Origin: Anaerolineales bacterium
Lineage (GTDB): Bacteria > Chloroflexota > Anaerolineae > Anaerolineales > Villigracilaceae
Length of the DNA stretch: 21,425 nucleotides
Reading direction: 5' to 3'
Assembly: GCA_016928525.1 (NCBI GenBank)
Contig: JAFGKO010000329.1
Location: forward strand, 1-21,425
Part shown: positions 8,268-15,382 of the stretch, in pieces
How positions within the stretch are numbered: position 1 is the stretch's first letter
How the letters are laid out: each line of letters begins with the position of its first letter
Position numbers and translations under genes: made by a program
Notes under the pieces: model-generated
Database searches by the model: none
Seen by the model: only the letters and a program-made list of their open reading frames with translations
What the model was told of the DNA's origin: nothing

Positions 8268-8819
8268 TTACTCCTGTTTGTCCTCCTTGGTACGCTGGTT
8301 GAGCAGGGCAACTACATCGGCGTGGTTGCGATTGAACAGCATGCCAGGACTCTCCACACGCAGGTTGGGGATCAGGATGGCGGTCAGGACTGCATCAAAT
8401 AATGGGAGAAAATGACGTGTCCCTTCGAACATCATCCCCTGGAAATCAAACCGGCCGGGCAATTCAAGTTTTCCTTCGACCTCATATGCCTGGGATGTAA
8501 AACGCGCAGGGTATTCTGTGATCGTACCGTACCCGCCGCGCACGAGCGCTGCCGGCCCCAGGTCTTCGCGACGTGACAGGCACATGACGATCACTTTTTG
8601 CTTGACCATGCGAACCATTTCGAAGTGGTCCACTAATTTGGTCGGCATGTGGATTTTTGCCATTCTGGCGTCATGCACTTCCATGGCCGATTTGGTCGTG
8701 TCGTTCATCAAGCCAATCACACCGGTATTCGCGACCATCACTTTACCAACAACGCGATAGCCGGACGTGTATATATCTGCGGGTACAAAACGATAAGTCC
8801 GGGGAGAGGTGGTAGCCAT
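8268..8819 (-). CDS. Uncharacterised protein, 183 residues
   Basis: I do not recognise the family. The protein begins MATTSPRTYRFVPADIY and alternates short beta strands (GYRVVGKVMVANTGVIGLMN, KVIVMCLSR, AYEVEGKLELPGRF) with a C-terminal helix (HADVVALLNQRTKEDKQE). There is no signal peptide or membrane segment, so a cytosolic, mostly beta protein is likely. An AAGGAG lies 12 bases before the ATG, slightly far. It starts 24 bases after the stop of the YgiT-type zinc-finger gene and is probably cotranscribed with it. A GGGGAT/ATCCCC hairpin at 8231-8248 lies between its stop and the tRNA gene but lacks a T-run. Confidence 0.75.
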   Translation of the reverse strand: MATTSPRTYRFVPADIYTSGYRVVGKVMVANTGVIGLMNDTTKSAMEVHDARMAKIHMPTKLVDHFEMVRMVKQKVIVMCLSRREDLGPAALVRGGYGTITEYPARFTSQAYEVEGKLELPGRFDFQGMMFEGTRHFLPLFDAVLTAILIPNLRVESPGMLFNRNHADVVALLNQRTKEDKQE

Positions 8820-8843
8820 AACTATAAACTGCTCCTTTGCAGA

Positions 8844-9131
8844 TTATTCCGGGCGCGGGCGACGAGTTTCGGTCTTTTGATGTGTTGGCATGTGGCGGTG
8901 GATTTTCGATGTCGGTTTGCCGGCATTGGGGCTGAGCAGCATCGCCAGCCACGAGATGGCGCGCTCATCGTATTCACGCCGTCCGCAGACATCACAGATC
9001 CAAGCTGGGAAATTCGGAACGGTGATCAATTCTTCACCAAGCCAGGTAAAGTAGGTAATATAGCGTACTTGCAGCATCCCAGCCGGGCATTCGTTGCATG
9101 GGACAGGTTGAGGCAGATCGATTGTGGTCAT
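8844..9131 (-). CDS. YgiT-type zinc-finger protein
   Basis: A 95-residue protein with two CxxC pairs: CNEC at residues 12-15 and CDVC near 46-49 followed by GRREYDERA. This spacing and the strand between the pairs (YITYFTWLGEELITVPNFPAWICDVCG) match the N-terminal zinc-binding domain seen in MqsA/YgiT antitoxins and related stand-alone proteins. The tail (GKPTSKIHRHMPTHQKTETRRPRPE) is basic and has no recognisable helix-turn-helix. No partner toxin of the MqsR/RelE size lies next to it, so a classic toxin-antitoxin role is not supported. The start has GAGGAG 7 bases upstream. It lies between signal peptidase I and the uncharacterised protein in one direction. Confidence 0.7.
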   Translation of the reverse strand: MTTIDLPQPVPCNECPAGMLQVRYITYFTWLGEELITVPNFPAWICDVCGRREYDERAISWLAMLLSPNAGKPTSKIHRHMPTHQKTETRRPRPE

Positions 9132-9209
9132 ACCGGTTCTCCTCGGTGGGTATCATTTGTTGCAAGCAGGCATAGAATGGCTGTCATATTTTACACAATT
9201 ATAGAATAC

Positions 9210-9797
9210 TTATCGGATTGCTGCTACTGTCTCAACATGGTCGATCAGGTTCCATTCGGGGATGGGCCAGTAAATCAAAATAGCCTTGCCAATCACATTT
9301 TCGGTGGGCAGCAGCCCCCAGGCGTGTGAGTCCGACGAATCATTGCGGTTATCGCCCAGCACAAACAGGTTGCCTTCTGGTACATTCCACTCGCCGTTGT
9401 AACTCGGCGCGGCGGCAATGTATGGTTCATCCAGAATCTGCCCATTGACCTGCACCTTACCCTCAGAAATTTTCACCGTATCACCGGGCAGCCCGATCAC
9501 GCGCTTGATCAGATCCAGGTCAGGGGTTTGCGGCGAAACGAACACAATGATATCGCCGCGGGCTGGCAGGTTATTCCGAAATGCCAGGCGGTTGACCAAC
9601 ACATATTCACCATCTTGCAGCGTGGGCAGCATGCTGAACCCATCCACACGCACGCGCGCCGAAACTGCATTGATTGCGAAGAACAATACAATTGCCAGGA
9701 CAATGGTCTCTAACAGGTCCACCAAAAATTGCTTTAAGGAAGGAGAGTCATTCGAAGTTTCGTTGGGTTGCGTCTCTTCGAGTTGTGTGAATTCCAA
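9210..9797 (-). CDS. lepB: Signal peptidase I
   Basis: A 195-residue type I signal peptidase, which cleaves signal peptides from exported proteins at the outer face of the membrane. One membrane segment covers residues about 27-46 (VDLLETIVLAIVLFFAINAV). Box B is GFSMLPTL with catalytic Ser55; the catalytic Lys98 lies in LIKRVIGLPGD; box E is GDNRNDSSDSHAWG at 148-161. All catalytic elements are present and the length is normal for a Gram-positive/Chloroflexota-type enzyme. The start is TTG at 9797, supported by GGAGG 7 bases upstream. A perfect TATAAT lies 31 bases before the start. The next gene downstream is 78 bases away. Confidence 0.93.
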   Translation of the reverse strand: MEFTQLEETQPNETSNDSPSLKQFLVDLLETIVLAIVLFFAINAVSARVRVDGFSMLPTLQDGEYVLVNRLAFRNNLPARGDIIVFVSPQTPDLDLIKRVIGLPGDTVKISEGKVQVNGQILDEPYIAAAPSYNGEWNVPEGNLFVLGDNRNDSSDSHAWGLLPTENVIGKAILIYWPIPEWNLIDHVETVAAIR

Positions 9798-9827
9798 GTA
9801 AGTACCTCCAGAGTTCTTTCGGAAGGC

Positions 9828-9833
9828 ATTATA
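9828..9833 (-). promoter_or_regulatory. -10 box of the lepB promoter
   Basis: TATAAT on the minus strand at 9833-9828, about 24 bases of leader before the TTG start after the expected start point near 9821. The region 16-18 bases upstream (GGGTTTGAA) contains only a weak -35 box. Confidence 0.45.
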
Positions 9834-9848
9834 CTGCTTTTTGCATCT

Positions 9849-10577
9849 TCAAACCCGCCCCCAGGCAAAATAGGTAGGAACATGCAATATTCGCTTTCCA
9901 TATGCCCAGACCTGTTCATCCAGTTTTTTCAAGCGTTGGATTTCCTCTGCCGGGACGGATCCCCTTAAATCATTTTCCAGCACTGCCCATTCCAATTCCC
10001 ATTCAGCAGGAGTGGGCGCACCGTTCCCTTGACTTTCGATTGCTCCCGTTTCGATGAGCTCGATCCCGGCCTGAGCGAATAATTCTGCCAACCTGCCGCC
10101 TAGCGATGGGGCGGCTCCTTGTCTTTGCAGGGATTCAGCCTGCCAGCGTCCCAGCACAGCCAGTTCGGCGGGTTCGTCCACGCGGGCGCTGTAATCTGGC
10201 TCGGCCAGCGCCAGGACGTGTCCGCCTGTTCGGGTGACGCGTTTCATCTCATGCAGGGCCTGCAGTGCATTAGAGACCCACAAGAGCAGGAAATGACAGA
10301 AGACAATGTCGAAACGCTCGTCGGGATATGGCAAGGATAAGGCATCACCGCAGGTCAGGGAGGCGGCTGGGGCATGGACTCGCGCTTCCATAAGGGCAGC
10401 CGGCTGGATGTCCAGGCCATGAGGCGTTTGGGTTTGAATCTCGCTGAGGATCGCCCCGGTCCCGCAACCTACTTCCAGAACGCGTCCCGCTGTCTTTAAT
10501 CCAGTTCGCTCGAAAAGATAACTGCGCAGTTCGCGCGTCCAGTTGGCTTGCTGGGTATAGCGGGCGTGCCAGTTCAT
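9849..10577 (-). CDS. Class I SAM-dependent methyltransferase
   Basis: A 242-residue Rossmann-fold methyltransferase of the Methyltransf_11/25 type. Motif I is VLEVGCGTG at residues 33-41, the ribose-binding acidic residue is in HGLDI (53-57), a GDALSLPYPDERFD stretch follows (77-90), and the post-core strand is in EMKRVTRTGGHVLALAEPDY (110-129). The C-terminal third varies and would bind the acceptor, which is unknown. The ATG overlaps the TGA of the phosphatase gene by four bases (10574-10577), so translation is probably coupled. It is the last gene of the lipoprotein-phosphatase-methyltransferase unit and lies just upstream of lepB. Confidence 0.87.
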   Translation of the reverse strand: MNWHARYTQQANWTRELRSYLFERTGLKTAGRVLEVGCGTGAILSEIQTQTPHGLDIQPAALMEARVHAPAASLTCGDALSLPYPDERFDIVFCHFLLLWVSNALQALHEMKRVTRTGGHVLALAEPDYSARVDEPAELAVLGRWQAESLQRQGAAPSLGGRLAELFAQAGIELIETGAIESQGNGAPTPAEWELEWAVLENDLRGSVPAEEIQRLKKLDEQVWAYGKRILHVPTYFAWGRV

Positions 10578-11134
10578 CCCTCACCCTGGCTCTCTCCCAG
10601 GGGGAGATGGGAATCGTCCCAATTCAAAATGAATTGCATCTGCCGCTGTGTTTCGGGCGTGTATGGCCATAGACGACTTTTGGGTACGCCTTGCCACCAT
10701 TCAGCCAATTGCGCCAACGCCCCCTGGCCGCTGCGCCCGTGCCGGACGAGGTAGCAGCCGACCGTGGTGCCGGTGCGTCCAATGCCGCCCCAACAATGCA
10801 CGTAGACCTTTCGGCCTGCTGCCAGCGACGCATCGATTTCATCCAGGATGGCCTGCATGGTTTCGGACGAGGGAACGGTATGATCGGTGATAGTGAAGCG
10901 TTCGTAATGGATTTCTATATCGTAATAACCTGCCTGCTCTTTTAACACAGGCAGGTAGGGCGGCAGTTCATCGGGGTGGGTTAAGTCGATGAAGGTGTCG
11001 ATCCCAAAGTCAAGGAAGGAATCGATACGTCGGTGCAGTTGTTCGTCTTGCGAATAGCCGGGATATTCCCCTGCCAGGAAGCGGCCGGGCTCCACCCAGT
11101 ACGATTCCGGAATCGGACGCTTGAGTTCGCTCAT
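10574..11134 (-). CDS. Protein-tyrosine/dual-specificity phosphatase family protein
   Basis: A 186-residue cysteine phosphatase. The P-loop is VHCWGGIGRTG, with nucleophile Cys114 and Arg120 (CX5R). Asp84 in ITDHTVPS is a plausible general acid. The opening region (ESYWVEPGRFLAGEYPG) is typical of stand-alone bacterial phosphatases of the DSP/PTP-like group, which may act on phosphoproteins or other phosphate esters. The last residues (LPLGESQGEG) are encoded by a dispersed palindromic repeat, see 10578-10612, so the C-terminus looks extended by that insertion. Start and stop both overlap neighbouring genes by ATGA, indicating a coupled three-gene unit. Confidence 0.87.
   Translation of the reverse strand: MSELKRPIPESYWVEPGRFLAGEYPGYSQDEQLHRRIDSFLDFGIDTFIDLTHPDELPPYLPVLKEQAGYYDIEIHYERFTITDHTVPSSETMQAILDEIDASLAAGRKVYVHCWGGIGRTGTTVGCYLVRHGRSGQGALAQLAEWWQGVPKSRLWPYTPETQRQMQFILNWDDSHLPLGESQGEG
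10578..10612. repeat. Dispersed palindromic (REP-like) element, copy A
   Basis: CCCTCACCCTGGC followed by TCTCCC 10593-10598 and GGGAGA 10602-10607 forms a short hairpin. The sequence is related to the elements at 13963-13997 and 21027-21072. Here it lies inside the 3' end of the phosphatase gene, right before the methyltransferase ATG. Confidence 0.65.
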
Positions 11135-12243
11135 GGGTTCAGGCTGCAGATTCCACTGATGATTTCGTCGCGCAATTGAACGAGTTCAGGATAATCGTAG
11201 AAGAACAGGATTTTTTCTTCGGCGATGGTATCTCCGGCCGGGCGCGGCGAAAGCACAAAAAATGTGAAAGCTTCGGCAATGTCCTCTTCAGGATTGGTGG
11301 CGGCATAGTCGGTGACGAAGCGGTCTTCATAAGTGAAATAGAAATCATCCAGCGCCTCGTAATAAGCATCATCATCTTCGATCAGGTTGATGTCCTGCCA
11401 TTCTGCATGGATGTCAGTCCAGAATTCATCGAAGAAAGCGTTGATATAAGAATCAGGTCGGCTACAGCCTTCGCCGGGGAAGTAATCCGGGCAGGCGCTG
11501 ACTTCTTCAAAATAGATATCATTGTCATCGGGATTATTGAAGACAGCCACGCTGGGTGTAACCTGGTCAGAGCCGAGCGTGAGCAGGTGGGCATATTCGT
11601 GGATCAGCGTGTAGGTCAGGTTGAGTTTGTCGTCCGAATCGCGGATGTCCACTTCGAGGCCCCAGAGCGCAGGGTCATATAACGTCTGTGCGACGGCGGC
11701 CAGCACATTCTCTTCACCGTCCGTGACAATCGAATACTCGGCCAGTGAGCTTCGCTCGTCAGCTGGGATCAGTGTGATGAAATAATCCCAAATCTCCTGG
11801 TGGCTGGCTTCATCATTTTGAAAACTTGTCAGGTCAGCGGATACATCTTCGAAGTATGGGTCGCTGATTTGGTCGCCCGAAACGCTATAGGTTACTAAAT
11901 AGAGCTGCTCAGGTTCCTCGGTGTTTTCATCCCCCGAATCTTCTTCATAAAATTCCGTGGCAGCTTTTAGGATTTTATCCGTGACTGCAGGGCAAAAAAT
12001 CGTATCGTCAGAGGGTAGCTGTTCCAAAGGAGTAGCGGGCTGTGACTCAGCCTCAGCGGGTCGCTCTAGGGGAGCAGGAGCTTGTGGGACAACGGGCTCA
12101 GGCTCTTCTTCAAGAATATCCGTCACTGCGTTGCAAGCCAGGCTGGCAAATAATAAGATGACTATGAAAAGAACAAGATGGGAAAACGGTTTCCGTTTCA
12201 AGGATAATGATGATCTCCTTTGGGATTTTGGCAAGCATACCAT
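11131..12243 (-). CDS. Putative lipoprotein with HExxH metallopeptidase motif
   Basis: A 370-residue protein. Residues about 17-37 form a lipoprotein signal peptide with lipobox SLAC and Cys37; a proline/glutamate-rich linker follows to residue 75. YTLIHEYAHLLTLG gives the zinc motif H215-E216-x-x-H219, and NPEEDIAEAFTFF at 317-328 offers Glu320 or Glu324 as third ligand, an arrangement found in gluzincin-type peptidases. I do not recognise the exact family; substrate is unknown and location would be the outer face of the membrane. The ATG at 12243 has no Shine-Dalgarno sequence. A TTG at 12201 has AAGGAG 13 bases upstream and still leaves a full signal peptide, so the true start may be there. 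Its TGA overlaps the phosphatase ATG. Confidence 0.78.
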   Translation of the reverse strand: MVCLPKSQRRSSLSLKRKPFSHLVLFIVILLFASLACNAVTDILEEEPEPVVPQAPAPLERPAEAESQPATPLEQLPSDDTIFCPAVTDKILKAATEFYEEDSGDENTEEPEQLYLVTYSVSGDQISDPYFEDVSADLTSFQNDEASHQEIWDYFITLIPADERSSLAEYSIVTDGEENVLAAVAQTLYDPALWGLEVDIRDSDDKLNLTYTLIHEYAHLLTLGSDQVTPSVAVFNNPDDNDIYFEEVSACPDYFPGEGCSRPDSYINAFFDEFWTDIHAEWQDINLIEDDDAYYEALDDFYFTYEDRFVTDYAATNPEEDIAEAFTFFVLSPRPAGDTIAEEKILFFYDYPELVQLRDEIISGICSLNP

Positions 12244-12285
12244 TAAATATAGGACTTACACAGTTCGCGAAAAGGTGCCGGAAAT

Positions 12286-12325
12286 AAAAAAAAGCAGATA
12301 GTTGCTGGTCGCTTGCTATCTGCTT
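12286..12325 (-). terminator. Intrinsic terminator of the radical SAM operon
   Basis: On the minus strand AAGCAGATAG (12325-12316 side) pairs perfectly over 10 bp with CTATCTGCTT (12301-12292), then eight consecutive T follow (12293-12286). It lies 28 bases after the stop of the C_GCAxxG_C_C gene and closes the minus-strand transcript that begins near 18942. Confidence 0.88.
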
Positions 12326-12353
12326 ACAGATTCGAACGCGAACTGTTCAGGGA

Positions 12354-12788
12354 TTACTCATCCAGAAATTCCGCAACCAGTTCTGTTGCATCCTTTACCA
12401 GCCCGGGACAAATACTTTTGAATACATTTTGCCCTCTGGCATTTTGCAATCCTTCTGGCGTGGATATGTCGTGGCCGATCAACTGGCGGCACAGGATCGT
12501 ACCGTGGCGCTCTTTAAAACGCTCGATGAATTTTTCCGCTATGCGGTAGGTCTCATCCTTGGCCTCCAAAGTTGCGTTCCCGCGATCCAGGCCAAGGGCC
12601 ATCAAGGCGCCGGTCACTGCGCCGCAGACGTCGCCTTGATGGGCGACACCGCCGCCAAAAGGAGAAGCCAGTTTTAATGCGGCTTGATCGTCAATTCCGA
12701 GTTGGGAAGCATACGCAGAGAAAACGGACTGAGAACAATTAAAGCCTTGAGCGAAACGATCCTGAGCAGATTGGGTGGGATTTGTCAT
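12354..12788 (-). CDS. C_GCAxxG_C_C family putative redox protein
   Basis: A 144-residue soluble protein of the family named for its cysteine pattern. Cys18 lies in FNCSQSV, Cys55 in GDVCGAVTGALMALG, Cys100 in GTILCRQLIG and Cys127 in SICPGLV. In the family these cysteines are proposed to be redox active or metal binding; the exact reaction is not established. A glycine-rich loop (SPFGGGVAHQGD) precedes the second cysteine. The start is ATG at 12788, only 12 bases after the stop of the cysteine-less radical SAM paralogue, with a weak ribosome binding site. It is the last gene before the terminator, so it probably belongs to the same operon; a role in electron supply or thiol chemistry for the modification system is an inference. 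Confidence 0.87.
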   Translation of the reverse strand: MTNPTQSAQDRFAQGFNCSQSVFSAYASQLGIDDQAALKLASPFGGGVAHQGDVCGAVTGALMALGLDRGNATLEAKDETYRIAEKFIERFKERHGTILCRQLIGHDISTPEGLQNARGQNVFKSICPGLVKDATELVAEFLDE

Positions 12789-12800
12789 AGTGAGTCCAGT

Positions 12801-13949
12801 TTATGCTTGATAGATTTTATCCCAGGGGTCTCTTAGCAAATTTCCAAGTACCTGGTCCGCCATGCCTTGCGCAGGGAGCACATCGCCATCCGGTTCGACA
12901 TACAACCAGGATTTGCCCGCCCCGGAGGGGACTTTGTCTTCGGCGGTTTCGAAAGCAACCGGGTTGTCAGCGGAGTAGGGTACGGGCAGGTCGAAGGCCA
13001 GTCGCATGCCCAGGTTGGCGGCTTTATCGAGCACGTCATCCAGGCGATCGCGGACGGAAGTGTCGGCCAACCCCAGCGACAGGCTGGTGACTTCGAGGTC
13101 CGCCAGCTTTTGGAGGGTTTCATCCATCTTCTCCAAGGTCTTCTTGTTGATTGTAATGTGTACCGTCGTGAACAGGTCTTCGGGCATGATGGTCTCAAGG
13201 GCTTTCCACGAAGCCTTGTTATCTGGTTGTAACAGGAAGAGCAAATGGTCGAGGCCGGTATTGAGCAGCACAAGCAGATAACTCTTATCCGCCAGTTTCA
13301 GGCCGTCGCTCAGCAGGCCGCAGACCTGGCCATTCTTCTCGGCGTGAGCGATCAAGTCGGGCAAATCTTCGCGCAGGGTCGGTTCTCCACCTGTGAACGT
13401 GACGTGCGGCACGCCCTCGCGCCAGGCGATATCCAGGATCTGTCCCCATTCTTCGGTGGATAATTCGCGTTCCACTCGTTTGGTCGGGGCGTAATCGGCC
13501 TTCGTTCCGGCGGGGAGCTTGTAGGTCAGGGCACAGTCCAGGCGCACGGGAGCAGTCAGATCGGTCGAGTGAGGCGCGACACGCTCAAAGCCCAGGAAGG
13601 AGACGGGGTCCAGGTCTGGCGTCTCGATCAGAGCGCGGATATGACCGACAAAGTCCTGATAATCTTCCAGCGCGGCGCCTTTGCTGATGCGGTAGCGCTT
13701 CGAAATCTCTTTGGCGGCGTCTTCGGGTGACGTGCCTTTGATGAAATGAAAGGCGTATTCCGCGGCAGTGGGGTTGAGATGCAGGATGGTGGACGCATTG
13801 ACGACCAACGTGCCGGAGCCGTCTTTGCGCAGCCGCAAGTGCAGGCGATAGGGTTTTTCATCTTCCAGCACGGCTTGCACGTGATGCGTGCCCTCCGGCA
13901 GGGGTGCAACTTTCGAAAATTGGTCAGCAAGACGGTTGAATATTTTCAT
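12801..13949 (-). CDS. PqqD-domain radical SAM paralogue lacking the cluster cysteines
   Basis: A 382-residue protein clearly homologous to the enzyme at 15379-16743. Residues about 35-108 form a PqqD-like winged-helix (RRE) domain (LHLRLRKDGSGTLVVNA, HLNPTAAEYAF). The radical SAM core keeps the strand DCALTY, the helix ELSTEEWGQILDIAWREGVPHV, and TFTGGEPTLREDLPDLIAHA (GGE at 187-189). But the position of the CxxxCxxC loop reads YKLPAGTKADY, with Leu145, Thr149 and Asp152 replacing all three cysteines. The SPASM remnant (VEPDGDVLPAQ, LGNLLRDPWDKIY) has Leu and Ala in place of its cysteines and ends before the final CxxC cluster. Only Cys139 and Cys210 remain. It should bind no iron-sulphur cluster. 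The frame is intact, so it is more likely a non-catalytic partner than a decaying gene. GGAGG lies 4 bases before the ATG. Confidence 0.85.
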   Translation of the reverse strand: MKIFNRLADQFSKVAPLPEGTHHVQAVLEDEKPYRLHLRLRKDGSGTLVVNASTILHLNPTAAEYAFHFIKGTSPEDAAKEISKRYRISKGAALEDYQDFVGHIRALIETPDLDPVSFLGFERVAPHSTDLTAPVRLDCALTYKLPAGTKADYAPTKRVERELSTEEWGQILDIAWREGVPHVTFTGGEPTLREDLPDLIAHAEKNGQVCGLLSDGLKLADKSYLLVLLNTGLDHLLFLLQPDNKASWKALETIMPEDLFTTVHITINKKTLEKMDETLQKLADLEVTSLSLGLADTSVRDRLDDVLDKAANLGMRLAFDLPVPYSADNPVAFETAEDKVPSGAGKSWLYVEPDGDVLPAQGMADQVLGNLLRDPWDKIYQA

Positions 13950-13962
13950 GGTTCCTCCATAT

Positions 13963-13997
13963 CCCCCTCTCCTTTTAGGAGAGGGCTAGGGGTGAGG
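13963..13997. repeat. Dispersed palindromic (REP-like) element, copy B
   Basis: CCCTCTCC 13965-13972 pairs with GGAGAGGG 13978-13985 around TTTTA, followed by GGGGTGAGG 13989-13997, the right outer arm of the fuller copy at 21027-21072. It fills most of the 59-base gap between the membrane-anchored protein and the cysteine-less radical SAM gene, and could change expression of the latter by stabilising or attenuating the message. Confidence 0.65.
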
Positions 13998-14008
13998 TCA
14001 TTTCGAGA

Positions 14009-15031
14009 TCATTTCACAAGTCCAGCATCCATAAAGAACAGGACGAAATAGCCGATCAGCAGGATGATCCAGCCGACCAATTCGACCTGTCCCATCAAGC
14101 CAGACCAGGAAAGCGAGAAATTTTCCTGAATGGTTTCGATGATGCTCTGCATGTTATCGAGCTTGGTGTGCACGGCTTCCTTCCAGTTATCGAGGTACAG
14201 CTCCTCGCGGATGACTTCATAAAGTTTGGCGGTGTACCAGTCGCCGATCAGCAGCAGATTTTGGTCGGTGTGTTCGAAATCGAGCATAACTTCCAGGCGG
14301 TGTTGCACGATGCGCTGGATGCGCCCGCGAGTAGGACCGGAGCGCAAGGCGCGGCGCGGGTTGTCCCGGAACTGCTCGGCGATGTCGCGCAGGCTGTTTT
14401 CCACGCTCTGGTCGAGCATGCGATAGCGCAACAACTGGTAATTGCCAACCTTGAGCAGTTCAATGTCCGATTGAAAATCGCCATCCGGAGCGATGATGAT
14501 GGCGCCATCCCAGTCCACGATGGTCAGGTCATCCTTTGAATAGCGCACGCGCGAGACCAAGATGTCTTCGATCTCAGCCTCGTCCAAGGCTTCACGCTGC
14601 GTGCGGATGAAGTGCGCCAGCCGCCGGGCATTGCTTTCCACAAACGCATCGGATGTGGTGACCGTGCGGATCATTAATACGATGTACTCTTCGAACAAGC
14701 CACTCTCAAGATACTGGCCCGGGATCAACTGCCTCAGCAGATCATCTTCGACGCTTTCCCGTTTTTGGATGGCCGACTGACTGAGAACATCCGAGAGCGA
14801 AAACTTGCATTCGATGACCTGGATGCGATCATCGTAGCGTTGCCGGGAGACGGCCACCGTCTCGCCTCCTGCCTGGACCTGGGCCTGCCCCAGCGTCCTG
14901 ACGGAGATGTCCACGGGCTGGAAGTAGGGCGCGTCTTTCAGCCCGCGAATCTGTTCCGGCGGCTCGGGCGATCTTTCAACCGGGTCAGGGAAGCACAACA
15001 GGTAACAGATTTGGGCGTCAAGAGTGGACAT
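14009..15031 (-). CDS. C-terminally membrane-anchored protein (RMD1/DUF155-like architecture)
   Basis: A 340-residue protein with a single membrane segment near the C-terminus (residues about 314-335, ELVGWIILLIGYFVLFF), preceded by a long helical region (YTAKLYEVIREELYLDNWKEAVHTKLDNMQSIIETIQ). The N-terminal 200 residues are alpha/beta and include IQVIECKFSLSDVL and DLTIVDWDGAIIIAPDGDF. The overall plan (N-terminal alpha/beta domain, coiled region with a WKEAVHTKLDN-type segment, one C-terminal helix) resembles the RMD1/DUF155 family, but I cannot confirm homology by eye. The bulk of the protein should face the cytosol. It starts 9 bases after the PAS-like gene and is followed by a palindromic repeat. 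Its position inside the operon suggests it anchors or senses something for the modification system; this is inference. Confidence 0.75.
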   Translation of the reverse strand: MSTLDAQICYLLCFPDPVERSPEPPEQIRGLKDAPYFQPVDISVRTLGQAQVQAGGETVAVSRQRYDDRIQVIECKFSLSDVLSQSAIQKRESVEDDLLRQLIPGQYLESGLFEEYIVLMIRTVTTSDAFVESNARRLAHFIRTQREALDEAEIEDILVSRVRYSKDDLTIVDWDGAIIIAPDGDFQSDIELLKVGNYQLLRYRMLDQSVENSLRDIAEQFRDNPRRALRSGPTRGRIQRIVQHRLEVMLDFEHTDQNLLLIGDWYTAKLYEVIREELYLDNWKEAVHTKLDNMQSIIETIQENFSLSWSGLMGQVELVGWIILLIGYFVLFFMDAGLVK

Positions 15032-15040
15032 AAGGGCAAA

Positions 15041-15382
15041 TTATGAGCGGATAAAATGCGGCATCTCGAAGGGGATTTCAAACACCAACTCGACAAAACC
15101 AGCATACTGGCCGTCCTTGTACCACGGACTTTGAAAGACCATTTTTTTGATGCCGTTCTTTTCAATCGTGTAGATATTTTTCGTTTGCGATTCCAGCATT
15201 TTGGCGGTTTTGGTGCGGGCCGGTTCGGGGTGACAGGCCAGCATGTTTACGCCGATCAACCCGTAACCACCGTCGGCCTCGTAGCTTTTCGCAGCCATGT
15301 CGTTCATCGCCAGGATAACCCCGTCTGGGTCACAGACGGTTGCTGAAACTGGAAATTCCTTGATCCAGTTTAGTTCTGTCAT
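15041..15382 (-). CDS. Small PAS-domain-like protein
   Basis: A 113-residue single-domain protein beginning MTELNWIKEFPVSATVCDPDG. The pattern VSATVCDPDGVILAMNDMAAKSYE, then a GVNMLACHPEPARTKTAKM loop and the strands NIYTIEKNGIKKMVFQSPWYKDGQYAGFVELVFEI fit a PAS fold, closest to the PAS domain of DUF438-type proteins, which also carry a CHPP-like motif. PAS domains bind small ligands, haem or flavin or mediate interaction; no output domain is attached, so it may act on a partner. The start at 15382 was chosen because its ATG overlaps the TGA of the radical SAM gene by four bases; the open frame continues upstream but overlaps that gene heavily. A sensory or adaptor role in the operon is an inference. 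Confidence 0.75.
   Translation of the reverse strand: MTELNWIKEFPVSATVCDPDGVILAMNDMAAKSYEADGGYGLIGVNMLACHPEPARTKTAKMLESQTKNIYTIEKNGIKKMVFQSPWYKDGQYAGFVELVFEIPFEMPHFIRS

Noticed and set aside
8844..9131. YgiT-type zinc finger as a toxin-antitoxin antitoxin
   Set aside because: No toxin-like partner is adjacent and no DNA-binding helix-turn-helix is visible in the short C-terminus.
8649..9329. 226-residue plus-strand frame across three minus-strand genes
   Set aside because: It runs antisense over the uncharacterised, zinc-finger and signal peptidase genes, which have ribosome binding sites and, for two, clear motifs.
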